Shown in pieces: positions 42,676-50,003 of a stretch of DNA of 64,000 bases. The notes beneath the pieces were generated by a model, which saw only the letters and a program-made list of their open reading frames with translations, had not been told where the DNA came from and ran no database searches. The DNA lies in contig NZ_JBLKNW010000001.1 of NCBI RefSeq assembly GCF_051414035.1, forward strand, positions 1,736,001-1,800,000, written 5' to 3'. This DNA comes from Halosimplex amylolyticum (GTDB lineage Archaea; Halobacteriota; Halobacteria; Halobacteriales; Haloarculaceae). The translations under genes and the position numbers were made by a program. Position 1 is the stretch's first letter. The number at the start of each line of letters is the position of its first letter.

Positions 42676-43827
42676 TCAGTTGCTGGCGATCTGCTCGGAC
42701 CAGTCGTTCAGCCACGGCTCGACGTTGCCCATCAGCTCGTCGTATCCGAAGCTGACGATGGTCTCCGGTTCGTGGACGAGGTCGTCGAAGTCCTGCGGGA
42801 GGTCCGCGTTGTCGACCGCCGGGAGCGCGACGTTGCGCTGGGCGATCTCGGCCTGGACGTCCGGCTGGAGTACGAAGTCGACGAACTCCGTCGCCAGGCC
42901 CATCCTGTCGGTGCCGGAAAAGGGTGCGACGCCTTCGAGGTAGGCGTAGCCCTCGCCGTTCGGGAAGCCGACCTGGTGGCGCGCCATGTCCTGGTCGTAG
43001 CGGTCGGCGTACACCTGGTCCGTCGAGAAGGAGACGACTATCGGCGCCTCGTCGTTCGAGTAGGCGTCGTAGGCGGTCCCCCAGTCTTTGAGGATCTGCG
43101 TGCCGTTGTCCATCAGGTCGCTCCAGTAGTCGAGGTAGCCGTCCTCGCCGAAGTGGTCGACCGTCCAGAAGAGGAACTCCAGGCCGGTCTCGCTGTTCTG
43201 CGGGTTCGGGACGAGCAGCCCGTTCTCGTACGGGTCGCTGGCGAGGTCGTCGAACGTCTCTGGCGCGCCGACGCCCCGCTCGTCCAGCGCGTGCTGGTTG
43301 TAGACGAGGCTGATGTAGGAGGCGCCGACCGGGATGGCGCGCTCCTGGGGGTCGAAGCGGTAGTCGTCGACGACGTGACCCACGTTCGAGAGCGCGGACG
43401 TGTCGACGCTGGTGAACAGCGACTCGCCGTCGCCGGTCTCGCGGTCGGCCTTGACGAGGTTCTCCGGCGTCAGGCCGAGGAAGAGGTCGGTGTCGATGGT
43501 GACGTTCTGCTGGCGCCGCTGGAGGAAGTAGTCCATGTTGCTCTCCGGCGGGAACCACTTCAGCTCGGCGTCGTGTTCGGCCTCGAACTGCTCTTTGAGC
43601 CACGGCCCCGGGCTCGAACTCGGCGCGTCGACGAACGAGGGGTACGTCCCCACGCGGAGGACCGGCGTCCCCCCGGACGCGGAGCCGGCCACAGTGCCGC
43701 CGTCCGTCCCGGTCGAATCGGTCGATCCGTCGGTCGCGTCGCCGTCGCCGGTCGGTTCGGCGCTACACCCCGCGAGGAGGCCGGCCACTCCGGCACCCGC
43801 CGCCTTGACGAAACGTCGTCGGTCCAT
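42676..43827 (-). CDS. Substrate-binding lipoprotein, thiamine ABC importer (ThiB/TbpA-like)
   Basis: A 383-residue binding protein. N-terminus 'MDRRRFVKAAGAGVAGLLAGCSAE' has a twin-arginine start and a lipobox Cys, so it is Tat-exported and membrane-anchored. After a Thr/Gly/Asp linker comes the solute-binding fold: 'LRVGTYPSFVDAPSSSPGPWLKEQFEAEHDAELKW', 'FLGLTPENLVKA', 'LEFLFWTVDHFGEDG', 'DEAPIVVSFSTDQVYADRYD', 'GFPNGEGYAYLEGVAPFSGT'. These match the TbpA type of thiamine-binding protein. The promoter has a TATA element 27 nt upstream and a 16-bp palindrome behind it. Confidence 0.85.
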   Translation of the reverse strand: MDRRRFVKAAGAGVAGLLAGCSAEPTGDGDATDGSTDSTGTDGGTVAGSASGGTPVLRVGTYPSFVDAPSSSPGPWLKEQFEAEHDAELKWFPPESNMDYFLQRRQQNVTIDTDLFLGLTPENLVKADRETGDGESLFTSVDTSALSNVGHVVDDYRFDPQERAIPVGASYISLVYNQHALDERGVGAPETFDDLASDPYENGLLVPNPQNSETGLEFLFWTVDHFGEDGYLDYWSDLMDNGTQILKDWGTAYDAYSNDEAPIVVSFSTDQVYADRYDQDMARHQVGFPNGEGYAYLEGVAPFSGTDRMGLATEFVDFVLQPDVQAEIAQRNVALPAVDNADLPQDFDDLVHEPETIVSFGYDELMGNVEPWLNDWSEQIASN

Positions 43828-43850
43828 AACCGAGGAATATAGGTGGCGAA

Positions 43851-43858
43851 TGAAATAC
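43851..43858 (-). promoter_or_regulatory. TATA element of the thiamine-type importer operon
   Basis: On the minus strand it reads GTATTTCA, centred 27 nt from the ATG at 43827; predicts a leaderless operon mRNA. Confidence 0.6.
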
Positions 43859-43860
43859 CC

Positions 43861-43876
43861 CGCGATCCGGATCGCG
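43861..43876. promoter_or_regulatory. Perfect 16-bp palindrome upstream of the importer promoter
   Basis: CGCGATCCGGATCGCG is fully self-complementary and lies directly behind the TATA/BRE region (2 bp from the TATA element). A shorter palindrome CGGATCCG follows at 43877-43884. A dimeric regulator site is likely; a thiamine-responsive repressor/activator such as a ThiR-type protein is one candidate, by inference only. Confidence 0.55.
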
Positions 43877-44018
43877 CGGATCCGGACAGAATCACCCGTT
43901 CCGGGCCGAACGTGTCCGACAAATCGGTAGTCGAGTAATCAAAATGGGCTGAATAGATCGAGCGAGGTCGAATAGAATGGGGGTGCGATCGGAGGGGCTA
44001 TCGCGGTCGACGACCCGG

Positions 44019-44894
44019 TCAGCTCAGGTCGGCGGGGACCGGCGACTCCTCGGCGCGGCGTTCGTCGACGATAGTCGCCTGTTCGTCGGCGCTCATGGGT
44101 TCGAACGACTCGGCGGCGTCGAGGATGGGACCGACGAGGCGCGGGTCGCCCGCGTTGGCCAGCGTCGTCACGTCCTGCGAGAGGGTGTACCGGAGACACC
44201 GGTCCAGTTCGTCCGGGTCGTCGTAGGGTTCGTACCAGGTGTTGTACGGTCGCTCGTCCTCGGCGAGGTCGTCGGGCCAGGGCTGCTTGGCGAAGGTCTT
44301 GATCGAGATGACGCCGATCCCCTGCGATTCCAGTTCACTCGCGAGGTTCAGATAGTCGTGGGCGTCGTCGTCCTTCGCGGCGACGGTCGCGTTGACCGGG
44401 AACATCGCGGTCGCCACGTCCGGGATGCGCTCGACGGCCTCGCGGATCACGTCGGGGTGGCCGTGGCTCGTGACGCCGATGTGGTCGACGATCCCTTGCT
44501 CCTGGGCCTCGCGGTAGGCCTTCAGGGCGCCGTCGTCGGCGGTGATCTCGTCGATCTCCTCCCGTTCGGTGACGCCGTGGAACTGGTAGAGGTCGATGTG
44601 GTCGGTCCCGAGTCGGTCGAGCGATTCCTCCAGTTTCTCCCAGGCGCCCTCGTAGCCGCGTTCGAGCGTCTTGCAGCCGAGGAACACCTCGTCGCGGCGG
44701 TCGGCGAGCGTCGGTGCGAGCTTGACCTCCGCCGTGCCGTACTGGGGCGCCACGTCGACGTGGTTGACGCCGCGGTCGAGCACTTCTTCGGTCAGTTCGT
44801 CCGCCTCGTCCTGTTCGAGGAAGTCGAGCGCGATGGCGCCGAAGGTGAGGACGGAGCTCTCCTGGCCGGTGTCGCCGAGCGGTCTGGTCTCCAT
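44019..44894 (-). CDS. Aldo/keto reductase family oxidoreductase
   Basis: A 291-residue NADPH-dependent reductase. 'METRPLGDTGQESSVLTFGAIALDFLEQDEADELTEEVLDRGVNHVDVAPQYGTAEVKL' covers the start with the catalytic Asp/Tyr (D...Y), 'VFLGCKTLERGYEGAWEKLEESLDRLGTDHIDLYQFHGV' has the catalytic Lys and His regions, and 'IGVTSHGHPDVIREAVE' is characteristic. It resembles the YqkF/2Fe-2S-less 'predicted aldo/keto reductase' group. Substrate unknown. ATG 44894 matches the family start. Confidence 0.88.
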   Translation of the reverse strand: METRPLGDTGQESSVLTFGAIALDFLEQDEADELTEEVLDRGVNHVDVAPQYGTAEVKLAPTLADRRDEVFLGCKTLERGYEGAWEKLEESLDRLGTDHIDLYQFHGVTEREEIDEITADDGALKAYREAQEQGIVDHIGVTSHGHPDVIREAVERIPDVATAMFPVNATVAAKDDDAHDYLNLASELESQGIGVISIKTFAKQPWPDDLAEDERPYNTWYEPYDDPDELDRCLRYTLSQDVTTLANAGDPRLVGPILDAAESFEPMSADEQATIVDERRAEESPVPADLS

Positions 44895-44952
44895 GGGTGT
44901 ACGTACGTGCGAGGGCAGCAAAAAGACGGGTGTCGCGGAAGCACAGGTTTCG

Positions 44953-44990
44953 GGTAGCGGCGGCGGGGTCGCGGCGGGGTCGCGGCGGCG
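44953..44990. repeat. Short GC-rich direct repeats upstream of the aMBF1 promoter
   Basis: GCGGCGGGGTC occurs twice in direct succession, then a third partial copy GCGGCGGCG. Simple GC-rich slippage repeats; no function evident. Confidence 0.5.
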
Positions 44991-45012
44991 CTCGGCCCGT
45001 CGCTGGCGTATA

Positions 45013-45019
45013 CTTTATG
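45013..45019 (+). promoter_or_regulatory. TATA element of the aMBF1 gene
   Basis: CTTTATG is centred 28 nt upstream of the ATG at 45044, predicting a leaderless mRNA. Confidence 0.6.
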
Positions 45020-45043
45020 AACAGTCGCCGGTAAGGGTGGATC

Positions 45044-45574
45044 ATGGTTCAGTGTGAGATGTGCGGGAAGGAGACGAGTTCCCCCAACCGCGTCAAGATC
45101 GAGGGGGCGGAGCTCGACGTCTGCGACGAGTGCACGGACTTCGGGACCGAGGTGAAACAGCAGTCCTCCTCCGGCGCGTCGACGAAGTACTCCACGTCCT
45201 CGTCTTCGTCGGACTCTTCCGGGAGCTCGTCGTCATCGTCGTCGAGTTCGGGTGGGTCCTCGCGCCAGCGACGGGACATGTTCGACGAGATGGACGAACT
45301 CGCGCAGGATTACGACGAGACCGTCCGCTCGGCGCGCGAGTCCGCCGGCCTGAGCCAGGAGGAGCTGGCGCGCAAGCTCAACGAGAAGGCGAGCCTCATC
45401 CGGAAGATCGAGCGCGGCGACACCCTGCCGAGCGACGAGGTCCAGCGCAAACTCGAGAGCGCGCTCGACGTCGACCTCTCGGCCGGCGGCACGGCCGACG
45501 AGTCCGAGTGGTCGGGCGGCGACTCGACCGGCGAGTACACGCTCGGCGACGTGGTCGAACGGAAGGACTCCTGA
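45044..45574 (+). CDS. Multiprotein bridging factor 1 (aMBF1)
   Basis: A 176-residue transcription cofactor. An N-terminal zinc ribbon has C4-x2-C7 and C27-x2-C30 ('MVQCEMCGKETSSPNRVKIEGAELDVCDECTDFG'). A Ser/Gly-rich linker of about 40 residues follows, then the Cro/C1-type helix-turn-helix ('DYDETVRSARESAGLSQEELARKLNEKASLIRKIERGDTLPSDEVQRKLESAL'). This is the canonical archaeal MBF1 layout, which bridges TBP and gene-specific regulators. Confidence 0.95.
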   Translation: MVQCEMCGKETSSPNRVKIEGAELDVCDECTDFGTEVKQQSSSGASTKYSTSSSSSDSSGSSSSSSSSSGGSSRQRRDMFDEMDELAQDYDETVRSARESAGLSQEELARKLNEKASLIRKIERGDTLPSDEVQRKLESALDVDLSAGGTADESEWSGGDSTGEYTLGDVVERKDS

Positions 45575-45681
45575 GACGGCCAGGCTGCTGAAGCGAATCG
45601 TCCCCTGCGGCGAACCGGTCCGGAGAACGGGCGGATTCGAGTGGAGAGGGAGACCGCGGTGGTGCCGGGTCGCGTCTACTG

Positions 45682-46242
45682 TTACTGCTTTCTGGTCACG
45701 TAGTCGGTGCCGAGCTCCTCGGCGATGCCCTGGACGTCGTCTTCCATCTCGGCGATCTCGCGCTGGAGGCGACGGAACAGGTCGCTCTCGGCGAGTTCCG
45801 ATTCGGTCTTCTCGACCTCGAGGACGTTCCGCTTGAGCCGCTTGGAGGTGAGCTCCCGCATGCGGTCGTTGTACTCCGAGAGCTTCATCAGTCGGTCGAC
45901 GACCGCTTTGAGGTCGTCGCGAGTCACCGGCTTGACGACGTAGTCGTCACAGCCCATTTCGATGATGTCGAAGTCGGGGTCGACGGCGGTGACCATGGCG
46001 ACCCGGCACTGGAGGGCCCGCTCTTCGATCGCTGCGAGAACCTCGTTGCCGGAGACGATCGGCATCCGCCGGTCCAGCAGGACGACGTCGAGGTCAGAAG
46101 AGAGCATCTCCAGCGCCTCGACGCCGCCGTAGGCGGTCCGCACGTCGTACTCGCCGTCGAGGTACTCCGTGTACAGTTCTGCGAGGTGAGTCTCGTCTTC
46201 GACGACCAGCACCGTTCCTCGCTTGGCGGTCCCCTGTGTCAC
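45682..46242 (-). CDS. Response regulator with HalX output domain
   Basis: A 186-residue two-component regulator. Receiver domain residues 10-125: acidic pair E15-D16, phospho-acceptor D57 in 'VVLLDRRMPIVSGNEVL', switch Thr in 'AMVTAVDPD' and Lys in 'DDYVVKPVTRDDL'. The C-terminal helical HalX domain ('VVDRLMKLSEYNDRMRELTSKRLKRNVLEVEKTESELAESDLFRRLQREI') is specific to haloarchaea. GTG start; CTTAACTC (minus GAGTTAAG) about 31 nt upstream. No cognate histidine kinase gene is in the window. Confidence 0.93.
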   Translation of the reverse strand: MTQGTAKRGTVLVVEDETHLAELYTEYLDGEYDVRTAYGGVEALEMLSSDLDVVLLDRRMPIVSGNEVLAAIEERALQCRVAMVTAVDPDFDIIEMGCDDYVVKPVTRDDLKAVVDRLMKLSEYNDRMRELTSKRLKRNVLEVEKTESELAESDLFRRLQREIAEMEDDVQGIAEELGTDYVTRKQ

Positions 46243-46393
46243 AACGGACGTATGTTACGAGGTGACCGTCTTAACTCTCACCCTCGCCGGCCGGGCCTGC
46301 CAGTCCGACCGCTCGTCCACCGATCCGGTCCCTCGGGCCGCCAGTCTCGCCGGACTCACAACCTATTTCTCCGTCCGGGTTCGCCTCCCGGGT

Positions 46394-47044
46394 ATGTTCG
46401 TCCTGGTCAATCTGAAAGCGTACCCGTGCGATCCGGTCGCCGTCGCCGAGGCGGCCCGCGACGTGAGCGAGTCCAGCGGCGTCCGCGTCGCCGTCGCCCC
46501 GCAGGCCGCCCACCTCTCGGCCGTCGCCGACACCGGCGTCGAGACGTGGGCACAGCACGTCAGCCCCGTCGAACACGGCAGCCACACCGGCAGCACGCTC
46601 GCCGAGGCGGTGGCCGACGCCGGCGCGACCGGCACGCTCCTGAACCACTCCGAGGCCCGGCGCAAACTCGCCGACATCGACGCGGGCCTCGACGCCGCCG
46701 AGCGCGCCGACCTGGAGACGGTCGTCTGCGCGAACAACCCCGAACAGGTCGGTGCCGCGGCCGCGCTCGGTCCCGACGCCGTCGCCGTCGAACCGCCGGA
46801 ACTCATCGGGACGGGGACGCCGGTCAGCAAGGCCGACCCCGATATCGTCACCGACGCCGTCGAGGCGGCCGCGGCGGTGGACGACTCGGTCGACGTGTTC
46901 TGCGGCGCCGGCATCTCGACGGGCGACGACCTCGACGCCGCGCGCGAGCTGGGCGCCTCGGGCGTCCTGCTGGCTAGCGGGGTCGCTAAAGCCGACGACC
47001 CGAGGGCCGCACTCGAAGACCTCGTCGCCCCGGTCGCGGAATAG
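46394..47044 (+). CDS. tpiA: Triosephosphate isomerase (archaeal short form)
   Basis: A 216-residue enzyme interconverting dihydroxyacetone phosphate and glyceraldehyde-3-phosphate. 'MFVLVNLKAYPCDPV' holds the catalytic Lys (NLK), H85 is in 'LLNHSEARRK', and the catalytic Glu is E133 in 'AVEPPELIGTG'; the phosphate-binding end is 'VFCGAGISTGDD' and 'GVLLASGVAKA'. The length is typical of archaeal TIM, shorter than bacterial forms. ACCTATTTC about 26 nt upstream is a probable promoter. The stop (TAG 47042-47044) lies within 25-bp tandem repeats. Confidence 0.96.
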   Translation: MFVLVNLKAYPCDPVAVAEAARDVSESSGVRVAVAPQAAHLSAVADTGVETWAQHVSPVEHGSHTGSTLAEAVADAGATGTLLNHSEARRKLADIDAGLDAAERADLETVVCANNPEQVGAAAALGPDAVAVEPPELIGTGTPVSKADPDIVTDAVEAAAAVDDSVDVFCGAGISTGDDLDAARELGASGVLLASGVAKADDPRAALEDLVAPVAE

Positions 47045-47092
47045 CCCTCGTCGCACCCTCGCGGAATATCCCTCGTCCCACCCCTCCGGGAT
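47018..47092. repeat. 25-bp tandem repeats spanning the tpiA stop codon
   Basis: Units 47043-47067 and 47068-47092 are clear copies, each starting A-G/T-CCCTCGTC and ending CGG(A/G)AT; a more diverged unit (47018-47042) covers the last coding codons. A further CGCCCTCACG remnant follows. The stop TAG straddles the first two units. Confidence 0.75.
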
Positions 47093-47097
47093 CGCCC

Positions 47098-47463
47098 TCA
47101 CGCGTCGAGCGCGGGGAGTTCGACGTGTTCGCGAAGCACCGCCTCGTTCTCTGCCAGCGCGACGGCACCGCTGTCGCGGTCGTGGGACGCGAGGCCCGCG
47201 TCGGCGAGTTTCGGTACGTGAACGTGATAGAGCTTCGCGTGGGCCGATTCCACCGCGGAATCCGGGATCTGGTCCGCGTCGCCTCCCTGCTTCCACGCAG
47301 CGAGTTCGGTCGCGAGGTCGGCCAGCGCGGCCCGGTCGTCGCGTTCGGCGAGCCACGCGAGGACGAAACGGCGGTCGGGGTCCGAGAGCGCGCCGAAGAC
47401 GCGATCGGTGTCGGCGTCGAACGGTTCCGCGGCGGCGACGTCGCAGATATCTGAGTCAGTCAT
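47098..47463 (-). CDS. Winged-helix DUF7344-like transcriptional regulator
   Basis: A 121-residue protein with a halobacterial winged-helix core: 'DRVFGALSDPDRRFVLAWLAERDDRAALADLATELAAWKQGG' and 'SAHAKLYHVHVPKLADAGLASHDRDSGAVALAEN', the H-x-H-x-P-K-L-x-x-A-G motif being typical of this family. It lacks membrane or ligand domains. The family number is from memory. Target genes unknown. It converges with tpiA. Confidence 0.8.
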   Translation of the reverse strand: MTDSDICDVAAAEPFDADTDRVFGALSDPDRRFVLAWLAERDDRAALADLATELAAWKQGGDADQIPDSAVESAHAKLYHVHVPKLADAGLASHDRDSGAVALAENEAVLREHVELPALDA

Positions 47464-47521
47464 CTCGGTTCGAACGTCGCCTCCGATCCCAATCAGCGAT
47501 CACCTTCGACTGTAACGGCGT

Positions 47522-48193
47522 TTATGTACGGCCGTCGGATCCGTCCAGGCCGTCGATCAGCAACGTGTTCCGGACGAGCGCCGCGGACCCGCGTCGAACC
47601 CGCTGTGAGGCCGCGTTCGCCGAGATCCCGAGGCGGTCGCCCAGATCCGTGGCGGAGACCCGCCGCGGGACGTCGAAGTACCCCTCGCGGGCCGCGGTCG
47701 TGAGGGCCTCGTACTGGTCGCTGGTGAGGTCGAACTCGCGCTGTCGCGGGCCGGTGGGGTGCCAGAGCGAGCGGACCTCGAAGTGACGGCCCGTCTCGTC
47801 GAAGTACTCCTGGAACGACGACACCATCGATTCCTCGCCGAACCGCAGCCGCAGCGTCCAGCGGTCCTCGCTGGCCGTCGCCTCGACGATGGCCGCCTCG
47901 TGGTCGATCATGTCGTGGACGAGTTCCCTGAACGAGTCGCACCACCTGAGCCGGTACATGACAGCCTCGTCCGCGCGCTCCGCGACCGAGACGCTCTCGA
48001 CGGACGGGTCTGCTTCGAGCGCGTCGGCGAACGCCTCGAAGTCGCCGCCGGTCGCCCACAGGAAGGGGAGTACCTGACGCGGCCCGTGAGTCGCGTTGCG
48101 GTCCGCCTCGACCGAGATCTCCGGAACCGACGAGAGCGCCGGTTCCAGAACGAACGACTCCGCCGGGACGGTGAACTCGCCGATGACACTCAT
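47522..48193 (-). CDS. Bat-type HTH (HTH_10) transcriptional regulator
   Basis: A 223-residue regulator of the bacterio-opsin-activator type. The N-terminal ~155 residues form a ligand/GAF-like domain ('MSVIGEFTVPAESFVLEPALSSVPEISVEADR' and 'VMYRLRWCDSFRELVHDMIDHEAAIVEATASEDRWTLRLRF'), followed by the HTH_10 domain 'LTSDQYEALTTAAREGYFDVPRRVSATDLGDRLGISANAASQRVRRGSAALVRNTLL'. ATG 48193 is fixed by a TATA-like CTTATTCG 27 nt upstream. Divergent from the frameshifted small gene. Confidence 0.88.
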   Translation of the reverse strand: MSVIGEFTVPAESFVLEPALSSVPEISVEADRNATHGPRQVLPFLWATGGDFEAFADALEADPSVESVSVAERADEAVMYRLRWCDSFRELVHDMIDHEAAIVEATASEDRWTLRLRFGEESMVSSFQEYFDETGRHFEVRSLWHPTGPRQREFDLTSDQYEALTTAAREGYFDVPRRVSATDLGDRLGISANAASQRVRRGSAALVRNTLLIDGLDGSDGRT

Positions 48194-48309
48194 GAACACG
48201 TTCGGGTCCGAAGACGAATAAGCCCCCGCTGGCGGTTCACTGCGGGGTACTTGCGGGTCTGTCGTCCCAGTAGGCACCGACGAACTGGTCGCCGTCGAAC
48301 GATCGCTCG

Positions 48310-48493
48310 ATGTCGGACGAACGAGATACTGACGTCACGCGACGAACGTTCGACACCGACGCGGAGGCGCCCGCGGCCACGGCCTCTCGACGCCGCCCGA
48401 CCCCGACGCCGGATGGGGGTCACGTTCAGTTACGAGGGGTACCGCATCACCGTCGAGCAGCACGGGACCGCTCGCTTCCTGGAGACCACGTGA
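48310..48493 (+). pseudogene. Small haloarchaeal protein gene interrupted by a frameshift
   Basis: From ATG 48310 the frame reads 'MSDERDTDVTRRTFDTDAEAPAATASRRRPTPTPDG' and then goes off at a run of five G (48415-48419). Removing one G continues it as 'VTFSYEGYRITVEQHGTARFLETT' to TGA 48491-48493, an about 60-residue protein of plausible haloarchaeal composition. Both halves look like real protein only in their own frame, so a single-base insertion, a sequencing error or programmed slippage explains it. The full-length function is unknown. Confidence 0.65.
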
Positions 48494-48617
48494 TCGCGCC
48501 GGGGCCCCGTGCGGTCGCCGCTAGCGACGCTGCAGCGGCGCGCGGCGGGCGTCGCCGAGGCTGAGGTTGCAGTCGCCGGGCGACCGCTCTTGACCGTGAC
48601 TCGACTACCGGTCGACG

Positions 48618-49949
48618 ATGTCCCCACGCAACCGCGCTCCGCAGCGGACGGAGGGGCTCGACGCGGCGGTCGAGGCGGTCGAACGGACCGCCCGCCCTCT
48701 CGAGGAGGGACTCGACCGGATCGTCGAGACGGCAGGGGACGCCTCGTACGTCCTGATCGGCGAGGCGTCCCACGGGACCAGCGAGTTCTATCGCCGGCGC
48801 GCTGAGTTGACGGCCGAACTGATCCGCGAGACGGACGTGGCCTTCGTCGGCGTCGAGGGGGACTGGACCACCTGCTTCGCCGTCAACCGTCACGTTCGAT
48901 GCGATCCCGACACCCCCGAGGACACCCAAACGGTGCTAGAGGGGTTCGACCGGTGGCCGACCTGGATGTGGGCCAACTGGGAGGTGCTGGAGTTCCTCGG
49001 CTGGCTCCGCGAGTACAACGCCGAACGCCCGCCCGAAGACCGGGTCGGCTTCTACGGCCTCGACGTCTACAGCCTCTACGAGTCGATGGCCGCGGTCGTC
49101 GACTACCTCGACGACCTCGACCCGGAACTCGCCGACCGGGCCCGCGACGCATACCACTGCTTCGAGCCCTACGGCGAGGACGCGCGGGAGTACGCCCGTT
49201 CGACGCGGATCGCGCCCGAGGACTGCGAGGACGAAGTGGTCTCGGTGTTGACCGACCTGGTCGACGAGCTCCCGCGGCCCGAGACGGGGGTCGACGCGGT
49301 CGACGAGTCGGCCTTCGACGCCGTCCAGAACGCGTTCGTGGCGAAGAACGCCGAGCGCTACTACCGGGAGCTGGCGAAGGGCGGTTCGGCGTCGTGGAAC
49401 GTCCGCGACCGACACATGACCGACACGCTCGACCGCCTGTGCGACCGCGACGACACCGAAGGGGTGGCCGTCGTGTGGGCGCACAACACCCACGTCGGCG
49501 ACGCGCGAGCGACCGACATGGCCGACCGCGGGGAGGTCAACGTCGGGCAACTCGCCCGCGAGCGCCACGGCGACGACGTGCACCTCGTCGGCATGGGCAC
49601 CCACCGCGGGAGCGTGATCGCCGGGCGGTCCTGGGGCGCGACGCCCGAGCGGATGGAGGTCCCGGCCGCGACGAACGCCAGTTACGGCGACGTGTTCCAC
49701 CGCGCCGGCGTCGGCGACGCGGCGCTCGTGTTCGACGACGCCGACGCGTCGGGGCTCGAACCCGAACGCGGCCACCGCGCCATCGGCGTCGTCTACCACC
49801 CCGAGCGCGAACTCGGCAACTACGTCCCCACGGTCCTGCCCGAGCGTTACGACTCGTTCCTCCACGTCGAGGAGAGCCGGGCGCTCCACCCGCTCGCGAC
49901 TCGCAGCGACCCCCGCGAGGCCCCCGACACCTACCCCTGGGGCGTCTGA
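48618..49949 (+). CDS. Erythromycin esterase family protein
   Basis: A 443-residue EreA/ChaN-like hydrolase. Catalytic region 'YVLIGEASHGTSEFYRRRAELTAELIRETDVAFVGVEGDW' holds the conserved Glu and His; 'GFYGLDVYSLYESMAAVVDYLDD' and 'VAVVWAHNTHVGDARATDM' and 'VHLVGMGTHRGSVIA' are further family motifs. Archaeal members probably do not act on macrolides; the natural substrate is unknown. The C-terminus is intact. Confidence 0.9.
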   Translation: MSPRNRAPQRTEGLDAAVEAVERTARPLEEGLDRIVETAGDASYVLIGEASHGTSEFYRRRAELTAELIRETDVAFVGVEGDWTTCFAVNRHVRCDPDTPEDTQTVLEGFDRWPTWMWANWEVLEFLGWLREYNAERPPEDRVGFYGLDVYSLYESMAAVVDYLDDLDPELADRARDAYHCFEPYGEDAREYARSTRIAPEDCEDEVVSVLTDLVDELPRPETGVDAVDESAFDAVQNAFVAKNAERYYRELAKGGSASWNVRDRHMTDTLDRLCDRDDTEGVAVVWAHNTHVGDARATDMADRGEVNVGQLARERHGDDVHLVGMGTHRGSVIAGRSWGATPERMEVPAATNASYGDVFHRAGVGDAALVFDDADASGLEPERGHRAIGVVYHPERELGNYVPTVLPERYDSFLHVEESRALHPLATRSDPREAPDTYPWGV

Positions 49950-50003
49950 CAGCTGGCGACCGGTGACGGTGCCTATATAGGCCCGTCCGGCGCTAGCCGG
50001 TCC

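Noticed and set aside
43828..44018. TPP riboswitch before the thiamine-type importer
   Set aside because: The probable transcript is leaderless and no THI-box-like sequence is visible.
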